Shown here piece by piece: positions 52,849-62,288 of a stretch of DNA of 64,000 bases. The position numbers were made by a program, and so were the translations under genes. Position 1 is the stretch's first letter; every line of letters starts with the position of its first letter. Below the pieces are notes generated by a model. The model saw only the letters and a list, made by a program, of their open reading frames with translations, made no database searches and had not been told where the DNA came from. The stretch is from UBA2336 sp049306095 (lineage in GTDB: Bacteria > Bacteroidota > Bacteroidia > Cytophagales > Cyclobacteriaceae): NCBI GenBank assembly GCA_049306095.1, contig JBAQPU010000032.1, positions 12,382 through 76,381 of the forward strand. Direction: 5' to 3'.

Positions 52849-53271
52849 ATGGTACGGTCAGCACAAAAAAAACCTGCCCAATCGCCTGATTTGGAGAGAA
52901 TCGTTAAAACGGAAGTTGTTTGTCCTAACGACACCAATCCTATGGGCATCCTTCAGGGTGGAAGATTGGTGCAGTGGATGGACATTGCGGCCGCGGTTTG
53001 TGCGCAAACATTTGCCGGTTGTATTTGTGTGACCGCATCGATTGATCGGGTAAGTTTCAAGCATCCTGCAAAAGTGGGCGATATCCTGGTAATTGAAGCC
53101 GTTGTTACCCGCACGTTTCGCACCTCTATGGTTATCACCGTAAAGGCATGGGCCTCATCGGTAGGTCAAACAGCCAGACGACTTATCAGCGATTCTGATT
53201 TTGTATTTGTTGCCATTAACAAAAAGGGTAAACCCACATCATTGCCATTATTGAAACAGGGAAAGAAATAA
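52849..53271 (+). CDS. Acyl-CoA thioesterase, hotdog fold (YciA/BFIT type)
   Basis: This 140-residue protein has the hotdog motif NPMGILQGGRLVQWMDIAAAVCA with the catalytic acidic residue in WMDIAA, and ASIDRVSFKHPAKVGD in the next strand. It hydrolyses acyl-CoA in the cytoplasm; chain length is not predictable. It is the first of a run thioesterase-nadB-ctaA with short gaps (12 and 0 bases), so all three probably share the S7-linked promoter. Confidence 0.85.
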   Translation: MVRSAQKKPAQSPDLERIVKTEVVCPNDTNPMGILQGGRLVQWMDIAAAVCAQTFAGCICVTASIDRVSFKHPAKVGDILVIEAVVTRTFRTSMVITVKAWASSVGQTARRLISDSDFVFVAINKKGKPTSLPLLKQGKK

Positions 53272-53283
53272 AAATGAAATTAT

Positions 53284-54852
53284 ATGAGGGAGAGGAGAGT
53301 TGACTCGGCTGATGTTGTTGTGGTAGGAGCAGGTATTGCAGGCCTTACCGTTGCTATTAAGTTGGGAGAGGCATTTCCGTCACGAACAATCTGTCTCTTA
53401 TCAAAAGATAACCCGGGAGTTTCCAACTCGTATTATGCGCAAGGCGGAATTGCAGTGGTAGTCGATAAGCTGAACGACTCCATTGAAAAGCACATACACG
53501 ATACCCTTCGGGCAGGAGACGGTGCGTGCAATAAACAAATCGTGCAAATGGTCATTCAGGAGGCTCCTGAACGCCTGCAGGAATTAATGACATGGGGTGC
53601 CCGTTTTGATCATGAACCGATGGGCAACCTGGCTCTTGGCCTTGAAGGAGGACATTCAGCAAAACGAATTGTACATCACCGCGATAACACAGGTGGCGAA
53701 ATCATTAAAACACTTCTTACCAGAATCAATCAATTGCCAAATGTTTTGATCCAATGGAATACCCTGGTGTTGGATTTGGAAGTTGAAACCAGGGATGCCA
53801 AAATTCAATGTGTTGGCGTTCGCTACATAAATCGTGAAGAACATAAACCGCATACGATCGCGGCAGCATGCACGGTATTGGCAACAGGCGGAATCGGGCA
53901 ATTATTCGAGACCACAACAAACCCGGCAATAGCTACCGGAGATGGTATTGCTATTGCGTGGCGTGCTGGTGCAATTATCAGCGATATGCACCTTATACAG
54001 TTTCATCCAACAGCCCTGAAAGTTCAATCAGGTGAAACTGCCTTTCTTATTTCGGAAGCGCTGCGCGGATTTGGAGCCTATATGTGCACCCGGGAAGGAA
54101 AGCGTTTTTTATTTGAGTACGATGCCAGGGGTGAACTTGCGCCCCGCGACATTGTAGCAAGAGCGATTGATGAACATGCTAAAAGAGAGGAGGTATACCT
54201 CGATTGCCGGCACCTTGCAAAAGAAGAGTTGGTGCAGGAGTTCCCCATGATTTATTACACCTGCCTTTCGTACGGAATCGATATCACAGCTGATTTAATT
54301 CCGGTTACTCCGGCAGCGCATTACCTCTGCGGAGGCATCTCCACCGACAACCATGCACGAACTTCTATTGAAAACCTTTATGCAATAGGGGAGTGTGCCC
54401 GCACGGGTTTGCATGGCGCCAACCGGCTGGCATCGAACTCATTGCTGGAGGCCCTGGTGTTTGCCCATCATTGTTATGTTGATATTTGTTCAAAAATAGA
54501 TGATCGGGTAGTTCCGATGACTGCAGAGAACAAACACGATGTGTACATCGGCCCCTTGTATCATGAGTTGATCCTGCTTCATAAAAATCTGAAACAGGTG
54601 ATGGGACAAGCCACGGGTATTATCCGGGCGAATCGCACCCTGCAAAAAGGTTTGAAAGATGTGATCCGGTTACAAACTGATCTGACATCGAATAGAAAAG
54701 ACCAATTTTCCATTTGGAAATGTTATGAAATAAAAAATATGTTGGATGTTGCCCGTCTGATACTGGAGCATTCCCTTTCTCAAACGGAAAACCGTGGTGT
54801 ATTCTATAATAGAGATTTGGCTGGCTCCATTGCAACAGAGATCGTTTTATAA
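53284..54852 (+). CDS. nadB: L-aspartate oxidase
   Basis: This 522-residue flavoenzyme has the FAD motif VVVVGAGIAGLTVAIKLG near the N-terminus, SNSYYAQGGIAVV, the active region HGANRLASNSLLEALVF and PAAHYLCGGISTD. It oxidises aspartate to iminoaspartate for NAD synthesis, using O2 or fumarate as acceptor. nadA and nadC are not in the window, so nadB is separated from its usual partners and instead grouped with heme A synthase. The downstream start ATG follows its TAA directly. Confidence 0.93.
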   Translation: MRERRVDSADVVVVGAGIAGLTVAIKLGEAFPSRTICLLSKDNPGVSNSYYAQGGIAVVVDKLNDSIEKHIHDTLRAGDGACNKQIVQMVIQEAPERLQELMTWGARFDHEPMGNLALGLEGGHSAKRIVHHRDNTGGEIIKTLLTRINQLPNVLIQWNTLVLDLEVETRDAKIQCVGVRYINREEHKPHTIAAACTVLATGGIGQLFETTTNPAIATGDGIAIAWRAGAIISDMHLIQFHPTALKVQSGETAFLISEALRGFGAYMCTREGKRFLFEYDARGELAPRDIVARAIDEHAKREEVYLDCRHLAKEELVQEFPMIYYTCLSYGIDITADLIPVTPAAHYLCGGISTDNHARTSIENLYAIGECARTGLHGANRLASNSLLEALVFAHHCYVDICSKIDDRVVPMTAENKHDVYIGPLYHELILLHKNLKQVMGQATGIIRANRTLQKGLKDVIRLQTDLTSNRKDQFSIWKCYEIKNMLDVARLILEHSLSQTENRGVFYNRDLAGSIATEIVL

Positions 54853-55863
54853 ATGGTGAAAGAAGGTTACATCAGGCGTTGGCTTTGGTTGGGTATCCTG
54901 TTGGTTGCCGGAATGGTTTTAATAGGGGGCATTACAAGACTCACCGGGTCGGGGCTTTCTATGGTCGAGTGGAAACCCGTGACAGGCATTGTTCCTCCAC
55001 TATCAGAGAAAGCCTGGCAAGAAGAATTCAGCAAGTATAAGATGTACCCCCAGTTTCAGAAAGTCAATGCCCATTTTGCGCTTGAACAGTTTAAGCAGAT
55101 TTATTTTTGGGAATATGTGCACCGGTTGCTTGGCCGGCTGACAGGGATTGTTTTTTTGATTCCGTTTATTTTTTTCCTGGTGAAGGGATGGTTAACGCCT
55201 CGTTTATTCAGGCAACTCATCATGGTGATGGTGATTGGTTTAGCCCAGGGTTTCATGGGCTGGTATATGGTAAAAAGCGGGCTTGACAAAGTACCGCATG
55301 TGAGCCACTTAAGATTAGCTGCGCATCAAGGTCTTGCTTTCTTGTTAATTGGCATACTCTATTGGTTAACGCTAACCTTGCACGCGCCTGTCGGTAAAAG
55401 CAAATGCGGCAAGGGCACCAGGGTTATTACAGTAATCATTTTTAGTTTGTTCGCAGTACAATGCACGCTTGGCGCTTTTGTGGCGGGTTTAAAAGCGGGT
55501 TTCTCTTACACTAATTTTCCCTGGATGGGTAATTCTTTCTTGCCGTCATCTGCGCTTTGGCAATCGAACTCCTTATTATATAATGGTGCCGTGCTTCAAT
55601 TTTTTCACCGTTGGCTTGGAATTTTAATTGCCTTGAGTGTAATCGTCTTGTTTTTCCGAACACGTTCAACGCCTGTATCAAAAACAGTAAACCTCCTGCT
55701 GATGGTTGTTTGGCTGCAGGCAACGCTTGGCGTACTCACCCTGATTTTTCAGGTGCCGATCTATCTGGGAGTGGTTCATCAGGCGACAGCCATAATCTTA
55801 ATATTGATTTTAACAAAGTTGACATATGATCAATTTCAATCAGGTTCTCGTTTGCGTTCCTGA
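54853..55863 (+). CDS. ctaA: Heme A synthase (CtaA/COX15)
   Basis: This 336-residue protein has eight helices in two halves. The COX15-type motifs are GGITRLTGSGLSMVEWKPVTG (about 26-46), FWEYVHRLLGRLTG, HLRLAAHQGLAF and FFHRWLGIL with VVHQATA; together they supply the four heme histidines. It oxidises heme O to heme A for aa3-type oxidases. It is co-transcribed with nadB (no gap). Confidence 0.92.
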   Translation: MVKEGYIRRWLWLGILLVAGMVLIGGITRLTGSGLSMVEWKPVTGIVPPLSEKAWQEEFSKYKMYPQFQKVNAHFALEQFKQIYFWEYVHRLLGRLTGIVFLIPFIFFLVKGWLTPRLFRQLIMVMVIGLAQGFMGWYMVKSGLDKVPHVSHLRLAAHQGLAFLLIGILYWLTLTLHAPVGKSKCGKGTRVITVIIFSLFAVQCTLGAFVAGLKAGFSYTNFPWMGNSFLPSSALWQSNSLLYNGAVLQFFHRWLGILIALSVIVLFFRTRSTPVSKTVNLLLMVVWLQATLGVLTLIFQVPIYLGVVHQATAIILILILTKLTYDQFQSGSRLRS

Positions 55864-55967
55864 TTGCAGGCGCCTGTATTTTTTCTGTTACATCGTTTAA
55901 TTTCTTGCCTTATCTTGTATCATTAGTCTCACCCATGAGTTGGTAATTTTTTGTTTCAGGTAAAGTC

Positions 55968-57155
55968 ATGCAAAAGTTTGTTAAACTACCGTTGATTTTC
56001 TTTTTTATTGGAGCTGTATTAGGTGCCGTATTACGGTGGCACCAGGGATGGCCTATCGGTGGATTGACGTATCCATTTTGGTTGCATGGCCATTCACACA
56101 TCATGTTTTTGGGTTGGGTCTTGAATGCCCTCACTGCAAATTTTGTCGTTCAGTTTGTGCCTGAACATGCGCATGCGCGTTACCGGCCAATTTTTTTAAT
56201 TATTAATATTCTCCTTGGCGGCATGCTCATTTCTTTTCCGGCCGGTGGCTATAGTGTTTTTTCAATCGTGTTATCCACGCTTCATACAGGAACATTAGGT
56301 TGGTTCGTATATCGGTTTTTTCAGGATGCACCTTTCGATGGGAATACCATCGCACTTCGATATGCCCGGTGGTCGCTCATCTTTTTTATCCTGTCATCTG
56401 CTGGTCCGTTCGCCCTTGGCGGCTTAGCGGCCAATGGGATGGAAGGAAGTTCCTGGTATCGCCTTGCGCTATATTACTATTTGCACTTTCAGTACAATGG
56501 CGCGTTTATCTTTGGTGTACTTGCTCTCTTGTATCGATTAGTGGATCACTATCAACTGACTGTAAATAAAAAGAGTGCCGGCATTGCCCGGGTTCTGCTG
56601 ATCGTATCGTGCTTTCCAACGTATGTTCTTTCAGCACTTTATCTGGAGCCTCCATTGGTGTTTCATGCTATTGGGTTTATTTCGGCTGTTATCCAACTGG
56701 TTGCGTTAGTTTACCTGTTCCGATCGGTCAGCGAATTCAACACGCTGATGAACCGAATTTCACCTTCTGCTCAAATACTATTACTCATTGCTATGCTGTC
56801 GTTCCTGGTTAAACTCATCCTGCAGGTAGCTTCGTCTTTTCCTGCAGTTGCCCTGCTGGCCGGTGACATCAGGTATTATGTAATTGCGTATCTTCATTTG
56901 GTTTTTATCGGGGTAATCTCGTTTTTTTTGCTGGCGTGGTATCAGGCAATTGGTCTGATACCTCCCATCAGGTGGTACGCCCTGGTGATGTTGGTTGGAG
57001 GTTATTTGTTATCAGAAGTTGTAATGATATCGGTCGGCTATATGGCGGTACAAACCCTTCATGTGACGTTGGTCATGGCAGCGGTGCTGACAGCCGTTGG
57101 CCTTGGTGTTTTGCTTATTAATACTGAAAAAAAAATTGGGGTGCCTAAAGTATGA
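55968..57155 (+). CDS. Histidine-rich polytopic membrane protein, possibly heme-binding
   Basis: This 395-residue protein has about 12 helices. Conserved-looking histidines sit in WLHGHSHIMFLGWVLNAL, LYYYLHFQYNGAFIF and AYLHLVFIGVISFF. These patterns recall NnrS-like and heme-copper-like membrane proteins, but a complete metal site of either family cannot be made, so no name is given. Its neighbours (heme A synthase, universal stress protein, ccoI-ccoS) suggest a role in respiration or nitrogen-oxide stress. Confidence 0.5.
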   Translation: MQKFVKLPLIFFFIGAVLGAVLRWHQGWPIGGLTYPFWLHGHSHIMFLGWVLNALTANFVVQFVPEHAHARYRPIFLIINILLGGMLISFPAGGYSVFSIVLSTLHTGTLGWFVYRFFQDAPFDGNTIALRYARWSLIFFILSSAGPFALGGLAANGMEGSSWYRLALYYYLHFQYNGAFIFGVLALLYRLVDHYQLTVNKKSAGIARVLLIVSCFPTYVLSALYLEPPLVFHAIGFISAVIQLVALVYLFRSVSEFNTLMNRISPSAQILLLIAMLSFLVKLILQVASSFPAVALLAGDIRYYVIAYLHLVFIGVISFFLLAWYQAIGLIPPIRWYALVMLVGGYLLSEVVMISVGYMAVQTLHVTLVMAAVLTAVGLGVLLINTEKKIGVPKV

Positions 57156-57160
57156 CATAA

Positions 57161-57217
57161 ATCATATCCTGATATGATCCTTCTCACGCACAGGCAACCA
57201 GGTTAAAAATATTTTTG
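57161..57217 (+). promoter_or_regulatory. Palindrome and -7 box upstream of usp-ccoI-ccoS
   Basis: ATCATAT-CCTG-ATATGAT (57161-57178) is a perfect inverted repeat. TATTTTTG (57210-57217) is a perfect TAnnTTTG box 31 bases further on. The repeat is therefore centred near -55 from the expected start of transcription, a usual place for an activator such as a Crp/Fnr-type protein. It differs from the S1-S7 operator. Confidence 0.5.
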
Positions 57218-57240
57218 ATGTGGATCAACGTAATACAACT

Positions 57241-58092
57241 ATGAAAAAGATACTGGTGCCATGCGATTTCTCAAAACAGGCTATTCATGCTTATCGGGTT
57301 GCCCTGGACATTGCAGCCGCCTCCAAAGGTGCGGTGTATGTAGTCAATATTGTTGAACTGCCGGTGTTGCACGACTCGGTTCTGATGCCGGTGTTGAATT
57401 TTGAAGAGGTATTTTTTAAGGAATTGAAAGAAAAATCAGAGGGCGAATTCAGGAAGCTAACCAGCAAGTATAGACCCGAAGGCGTAAAGGTCTCGTTTGA
57501 CGTTTTGTTTGGTAGCGTTCCCCGGATGATCCAGGATTTTATTCAGAAAAAATCCATTGATATTGTTGTCATGGGCTCGCATGGGGCGACCGGAATAAGG
57601 GAATTTTTGGTGGGATCAAACGCAGAAAAAATGGTGAGAAACTCTCCGGTACCGGTACTAACCATTAAAAATTACTTCAAAGGGCCGGTTAAAAATATTG
57701 TTTTCCCCAATACCCTCGATACCGAAAAACAGGAAGACCTAGTCATGAAAGTAAAGGAGCTTCAAAACTTCTTCAAAGCGCATCTTCATATTGTATGGAT
57801 TAATACACCGCTTAACTTTACTTCCGATCGGTTGACATACGACCGGTTGGATAGGTTCGCCAAACGGTTTATGTTTAAGGATTATACCGCGCATGTGTTC
57901 AACCACCAGGATGAAGAACAGGGTATTTTGCAGTTTGCCCAACACATTCGTGCAAACCTGATTGCCATGGGCACGCATGGAAGAAAGGGGTTGGCGCATG
58001 TGATCAGCGGCAGCCTGGCAGAAGACGTTGTGAATCATACCGAAAACATGGTTTGGACCTATTCGCTGAAGAATGAGCCTACCAAGAAATGA
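57241..58092 (+). CDS. Tandem universal stress protein (UspA x2)
   Basis: Starting at ATG 57241 the protein has 283 residues; a GTG seven codons earlier is possible but adds DQRNTT before the usual KKILVPCDFS. Domain 1 (1-145) has the nucleotide loop MGSHGATGIREFLVGSNAEKMV read in two parts; domain 2 (about 150-283) has MGTHGRKGLAHVISGSLAEDVV. It binds ATP and responds to stress such as oxygen limitation. Its stop overlaps the ccoI start by four bases. Confidence 0.85.
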   Translation: MKKILVPCDFSKQAIHAYRVALDIAAASKGAVYVVNIVELPVLHDSVLMPVLNFEEVFFKELKEKSEGEFRKLTSKYRPEGVKVSFDVLFGSVPRMIQDFIQKKSIDIVVMGSHGATGIREFLVGSNAEKMVRNSPVPVLTIKNYFKGPVKNIVFPNTLDTEKQEDLVMKVKELQNFFKAHLHIVWINTPLNFTSDRLTYDRLDRFAKRFMFKDYTAHVFNHQDEEQGILQFAQHIRANLIAMGTHGRKGLAHVISGSLAEDVVNHTENMVWTYSLKNEPTKK

Positions 58093-60491
58093 GTCAGACA
58101 CTAGCCACTAAGGAGATCGAAACCGATGTGAGTTGCCATCATTGCGGGCAATCTTGCGATGAAACTCACTGGTTCAACGATAAGCCTTTTTGTTGCTATG
58201 GCTGTAAAACCGTTTTCGAAATTTTAAATGAGCACGATTTGTGCGAATATTATTCGCTTGACGAGCGGGCCGGGATTTCCGTAAGAAATTCGCATCAGCA
58301 GTCGTTTTCCTACCTGGATGAAAAGGCGGTACGGAAAAAGGTGTTGGATTTTGATTCCGATTCATTTTCAAAAGTTTCATTTTTCATTCCGGCTATTCAT
58401 TGTATTTCTTGTATCTGGTTGTTGGAAAATCTTCGGAAGATTAATCAGGCCATTCTTCGCTCAGAGGTTAACTTTTCGCGTAAAACGGTCACCGTTGAAT
58501 TTGATCCACGGCAAATTAAACTGAGTGTCCTGGCAGGGTTGCTGAGCTCGGTCGGATACACCCCGGGCATTAACCTGGATAAGAATCACAACGAAAAGAA
58601 AGTAGTAGACCGATCGCTACTCGTGAAATTGGTGATTGCGGGTTTTTGCTTTGGCAATGTGATGTTGTTTAGTTTTCCGGAGTACCTGGGAATTAACCAT
58701 TCCGATCAGACGCTCATGAGAATTTTCTCCTGGTTGAACCTGGCGTTATCGGTGCCGGTATTTTTTTACAGCGGAGTCGATTACTTCCGGTCGGCTCTCA
58801 AGTGCTTCAGGCAGAAGCAAATCAATATTGATGTACCCATTGCCATTGGTTTGTTAGCGCTTTTTTTCAGAAGCGCCTATGATATCATAACAGCTACCGG
58901 ACCGGGATACATGGACTCCTTTACCGGCTTGGTTTTTTTTCTGTTGATTGGCCGGTGGTTTCAAAGCAAAACCTACGAAAGCCTGGCGTTCGACCGCGAC
59001 TTCACCTCTTATTTTCCGTTGGCCGTTAACCGCTGGAAGGATGATCAATGGCGGGCGGTAATCATTTATGAATTAGAAAGAGGAGATGAAATCCGGGTAC
59101 GGAACATGGAGGTTATCCCGGCAGATTGTGTGTTGCTGGATCAACAGGCCTACATCGATTACAGTTTTGTAACCGGTGAAGCCAAACCCACGCTGCTTAC
59201 CCAGGGTGAAACGGTGTATGCCGGTGGCCGCCTGATCGGAAGCCCCGTGAGGTTGTTGGTGGAGAAAAAGACATCGCAAAGCCAGCTGACGAGCTTGTGG
59301 AACAACGAGGCTTTCAAAAAAATATCGGAAAGCAAGTATCAGAAAATTATCGATACTGCCGCCCGCAGGTTTACATGGATTGTGTTGGGCATTGCGTTGG
59401 TAACAGCAATTTACTGGCACATGACAAAGCCAGATGAAATGTGGCTGGTGCTTACTTCGGTGTTAATGGTTGCCTGTCCCTGCGCCTTGGCGTTGGCGGC
59501 ACCGTTTACGTATGGCAGCATGTTGCGGGTATTTGGAAAAAATCAGTTGTATCTGAAAAATGCCGATGTCATTGAACGAATGGCTGTTGTGAATGCCGTG
59601 GTGTTTGATAAGACCGGAACTGTTACGCATGGGAAATTACCGGAAGTTTCATGGACCGGTGAAATCGATGAGGAGGGACAGGCAGCGGTTAAACTTTTAA
59701 CGGGCTCATCGGCACATCCGTTAAGTGTGTTGATTCATAACACCCTGAAACAGGCAGCGGCTACAGAGGTTGTTGGGTTTAAAGAGATTCCCGGAAGGGG
59801 AATTGAGGGCACAGTGTTTGGAAAGGTTTTTAAAATAGGATCGGCAGCGTTTGTTGGTTTTAACGAGAAAATTGATGACCAGGCATCGCATGTATTTGTT
59901 TCAGTGGATAACGATATAAAAGGATACTATACGGTGCGCATTTCTGTGCGATCAAACCTGAAAGGTATGTTGCAGCGGCTGGGTGCTACATGTGTAGCCT
60001 TGCTTTCGGGTGATAATAATTCGGATGAAGCAAAGATGAGAACGGTATTTGGTCCTGCCGTTCAGTTGAAGTTTCATCAAACTCCGCACGATAAGCTGGA
60101 GTTTGTCGGGGATCTTAAAGCGAAAGGATTGAATGTTATGATGGTGGGCGATGGGTTGAATGATTCAGGAGCACTAAAGAAAAGCGATGTAGGAATTGCG
60201 GTCACTGACAGTACCGGAATTTTTACGCCCGCGTGCGATGGAATTTTGCAGGGCGAAAAGCTGGGTCAGCTTGATGCATTTCTTGACCTCGCGAAAACCT
60301 CTACCTCCATTCTGAAAGCCGCGTTTATGATTTCCTTTTTATATAATGCAGTGGCATTGAGTTTTGCTGTAACCGGAAACCTGACGCCCCTGGTGGCTGC
60401 CATCCTGATGCCGGTGAGCAGCATCAGTGTGGTTAGTTTTGCTTCTGTTGCGGTAAACTATGCAGCCGCTCAAAAAATGCGTACGTCATGA
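58089..60491 (+). CDS. ccoI: Copper-exporting P-type ATPase for cytochrome oxidase assembly (CcoI/FixI type)
   Basis: This 800-residue protein has an N-terminal Cys-rich domain (CHHCGQSC and CCYGCKTVF), a heavy-metal-associated domain with IHCISCIW, eight helices with the metal channel CPCALA, the phosphorylated aspartate in DKTGTVTHG and the hinge GDGLNDSGAL. CcoI supplies copper for CuB of cbb3 oxidases. The ccoNOP structural genes are not in this window, so the copper may also serve the CuA/CuB enzyme at 16-18 kb. Confidence 0.92.
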   Translation: MSQTLATKEIETDVSCHHCGQSCDETHWFNDKPFCCYGCKTVFEILNEHDLCEYYSLDERAGISVRNSHQQSFSYLDEKAVRKKVLDFDSDSFSKVSFFIPAIHCISCIWLLENLRKINQAILRSEVNFSRKTVTVEFDPRQIKLSVLAGLLSSVGYTPGINLDKNHNEKKVVDRSLLVKLVIAGFCFGNVMLFSFPEYLGINHSDQTLMRIFSWLNLALSVPVFFYSGVDYFRSALKCFRQKQINIDVPIAIGLLALFFRSAYDIITATGPGYMDSFTGLVFFLLIGRWFQSKTYESLAFDRDFTSYFPLAVNRWKDDQWRAVIIYELERGDEIRVRNMEVIPADCVLLDQQAYIDYSFVTGEAKPTLLTQGETVYAGGRLIGSPVRLLVEKKTSQSQLTSLWNNEAFKKISESKYQKIIDTAARRFTWIVLGIALVTAIYWHMTKPDEMWLVLTSVLMVACPCALALAAPFTYGSMLRVFGKNQLYLKNADVIERMAVVNAVVFDKTGTVTHGKLPEVSWTGEIDEEGQAAVKLLTGSSAHPLSVLIHNTLKQAAATEVVGFKEIPGRGIEGTVFGKVFKIGSAAFVGFNEKIDDQASHVFVSVDNDIKGYYTVRISVRSNLKGMLQRLGATCVALLSGDNNSDEAKMRTVFGPAVQLKFHQTPHDKLEFVGDLKAKGLNVMMVGDGLNDSGALKKSDVGIAVTDSTGIFTPACDGILQGEKLGQLDAFLDLAKTSTSILKAAFMISFLYNAVALSFAVTGNLTPLVAAILMPVSSISVVSFASVAVNYAAAQKMRTS

Positions 60492-60685
60492 TTATTATTA
60501 TCCTGTTAATTGCCATTAGCCTGACGATTGCCATCGTGTTTCTGATTATTTTTTTATGGGCCTACAAAAGCGGCCAGTACGATGATACCGAAACACCATC
60601 GGTGAGGATGTTGTTTAATTCTAAAAACTCCGGCACGCAGGATTCTAAAGGTTTATCATCGCCTCCTCCGGACAATCAGCCATAA
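60488..60685 (+). CDS. ccoS: cbb3-type oxidase assembly protein CcoS
   Basis: This 65-residue protein has one N-terminal helix and the CcoS pattern LWAYKSGQYDDTETPSVRML after it. It overlaps ccoI by four bases (ATGA). CcoS helps insert cofactors into cbb3 oxidases. A Pro/Ser-rich tail closes the protein. Confidence 0.9.
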   Translation: MIIIILLIAISLTIAIVFLIIFLWAYKSGQYDDTETPSVRMLFNSKNSGTQDSKGLSSPPPDNQP

Positions 60686-60703
60686 TGCAATCAGGCCCTC
60701 TGG

Positions 60704-61462
60704 TTATCCGTAAATTTCGTTCAGTAACCCGGCCAGGCGAACTCCGGCTTGTGCCAGGCGTTGGCGCGCAATCTCAAACTGGACGTACTGATATTGATAT
60801 CCCAGCTTGCCTTCTCCGTAATTGTATACTTGCTTACGGTAACCCATACTTTCTTTTGCCCAATCGCGTACCGATGAACCTTGCCATTGTTTTGCTTCCG
60901 AAGTAGTTGGTTTATAAAGAGACTCAGCAAGTTCTGTATAGCTAAGCCGGGTGTGGTCAATCATATCGGAGTCCCAAACACGGTGCAAATTACTGTTGCC
61001 TCCAAACCAGGTAACTTTCACATCGTTTCCGCCACGGTCGGCCCGGCCAACATGAAAAGGCTGATGGATGTCGCCCACCAAATGAATCAGCATCTTAACC
61101 CGTTCAGCCTCTTCGGCAGGAGAAAGCTTTTTAGATTTCAATTCGGCAATAATTCGTTCCAGGGCATAAATAATATCGCCCTTCGGGTTCTTTTTAGTTT
61201 GGTCGTATGTTTCCTGGTCTTCGATGGTAACCCAATGCCAGGCTTCGTAATGGTCATACAATGAATCTGATTTAATGTCATCCATCCAGGTACTGGCCAT
61301 GGCCAATGACTGTTGGCCGAGAATGCGTTGCATCGCCAGGCGCGCTTTTTTAGAAAGGTGTTTATCGGCAATGTAGCCGGTTACCCGGTGACCGGTGGCG
61401 CCCCAGGGCAGTACTGATGTGCTCAGGAAAATAAAAATCAGGATCAGGATGTATTTCTTCAT
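60704..61462 (-). CDS. Secreted S1/P1-type zinc nuclease
   Basis: This 252-residue protein has a signal peptide ending at LPWG, where the mature N-terminal tryptophan of the family would be a zinc ligand. WGATGHRVTGYIAD, HLVGDIHQPFHVG and NLHRVWDSDMID supply the other zinc histidines and aspartates. It cleaves single-stranded nucleic acids in the periplasm or outside. It diverges from the C39-like gene. Confidence 0.9.
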   Translation of the reverse strand: MKKYILILIFIFLSTSVLPWGATGHRVTGYIADKHLSKKARLAMQRILGQQSLAMASTWMDDIKSDSLYDHYEAWHWVTIEDQETYDQTKKNPKGDIIYALERIIAELKSKKLSPAEEAERVKMLIHLVGDIHQPFHVGRADRGGNDVKVTWFGGNSNLHRVWDSDMIDHTRLSYTELAESLYKPTTSEAKQWQGSSVRDWAKESMGYRKQVYNYGEGKLGYQYQYVQFEIARQRLAQAGVRLAGLLNEIYG

Positions 61463-61560
61463 AGCTTATAAAAGTTCAGGTACAAATCTCTACATATTTT
61501 TAATATCTGAAATATGCCGACATTACTATAACTTTATAAATTACCGACCCTCTCAGTCCA

Positions 61561-62288
61561 TGCGGAAGCAAATTTCCTTAGACTTTGACATTCAATCGCA
61601 ACCCGATGAGGTTACCTGCGGACCAACCTGTTTGCATGCGCTTTACCAGTATTATGGCGAGGATATTTCTCTCAAGCAGGTTATTCGTGAAGTAAAACAA
61701 TTCAAAAGTGGAGGTACCCTGGCCGTCATGCTGGGTAACCATGCCTTAAAACGCGGATATAAGGCGCATATTTATACCTATAACCTCCATGTCTTTGATC
61801 CATCCTGGTTTAAGAACCCATCAAAAAAAATGGTTCAGAATCTTAAGCGGCAAATGTATTTCAAGCATAAACGCAGAAAACTGTTAACGGCATCGAAGGC
61901 CTATATTAAGTTTCTGGAAAATGGCGGAGAGTTACGATATGAAGAACTTGATGAGAAACTGATTAAAGGATACCTGAAGCGTTCATTGCCGTTATTAACA
62001 GGGTTAAGTGCAACCTATCTCTATGGTACGCCCCGTGAAATCCCAAAATTCAATGAATACAACAGCATTAAAGGAGAACCTGCCGGTCACTTTGTAATCA
62101 TAACCGGATATGAAGAAGAAAAGAATTCAGTTTACCTGGCCGACCCGATGACCCCCAATCCTTTAGGGAAAGAACAAGTGTATAACGTAACCTTTCCGCG
62201 ACTCATTAACAGCATCATGCTGGGCATCGTAACGTACGATGCCAATCTGTTGGTGATTGAACCAAACCAGCCTGTTGGCAGACGTTGA
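61561..62288 (+). CDS. C39-like cysteine peptidase of an amidoligase cluster
   Basis: This 241-residue protein starts at ATG 61561; the frame is open further upstream but that part overlaps the divergent nuclease gene. The papain-like triad is visible: Cys in VTCGPTCLHAL, His in PAGHFVIITGY and Asp in VYLADP. There is no signal peptide, so it works in the cytoplasm. Its TGA overlaps the ATG of the ATP-grasp gene (TGATG). In related clusters such peptidases are thought to trim or recycle the peptide-like product. Confidence 0.8.

Noticed and set aside
61395..61560. N-terminal extension of the C39-like peptidase
   Set aside because: It overlaps the divergent nuclease gene and its residues do not fit the family; ATG 61561 does.
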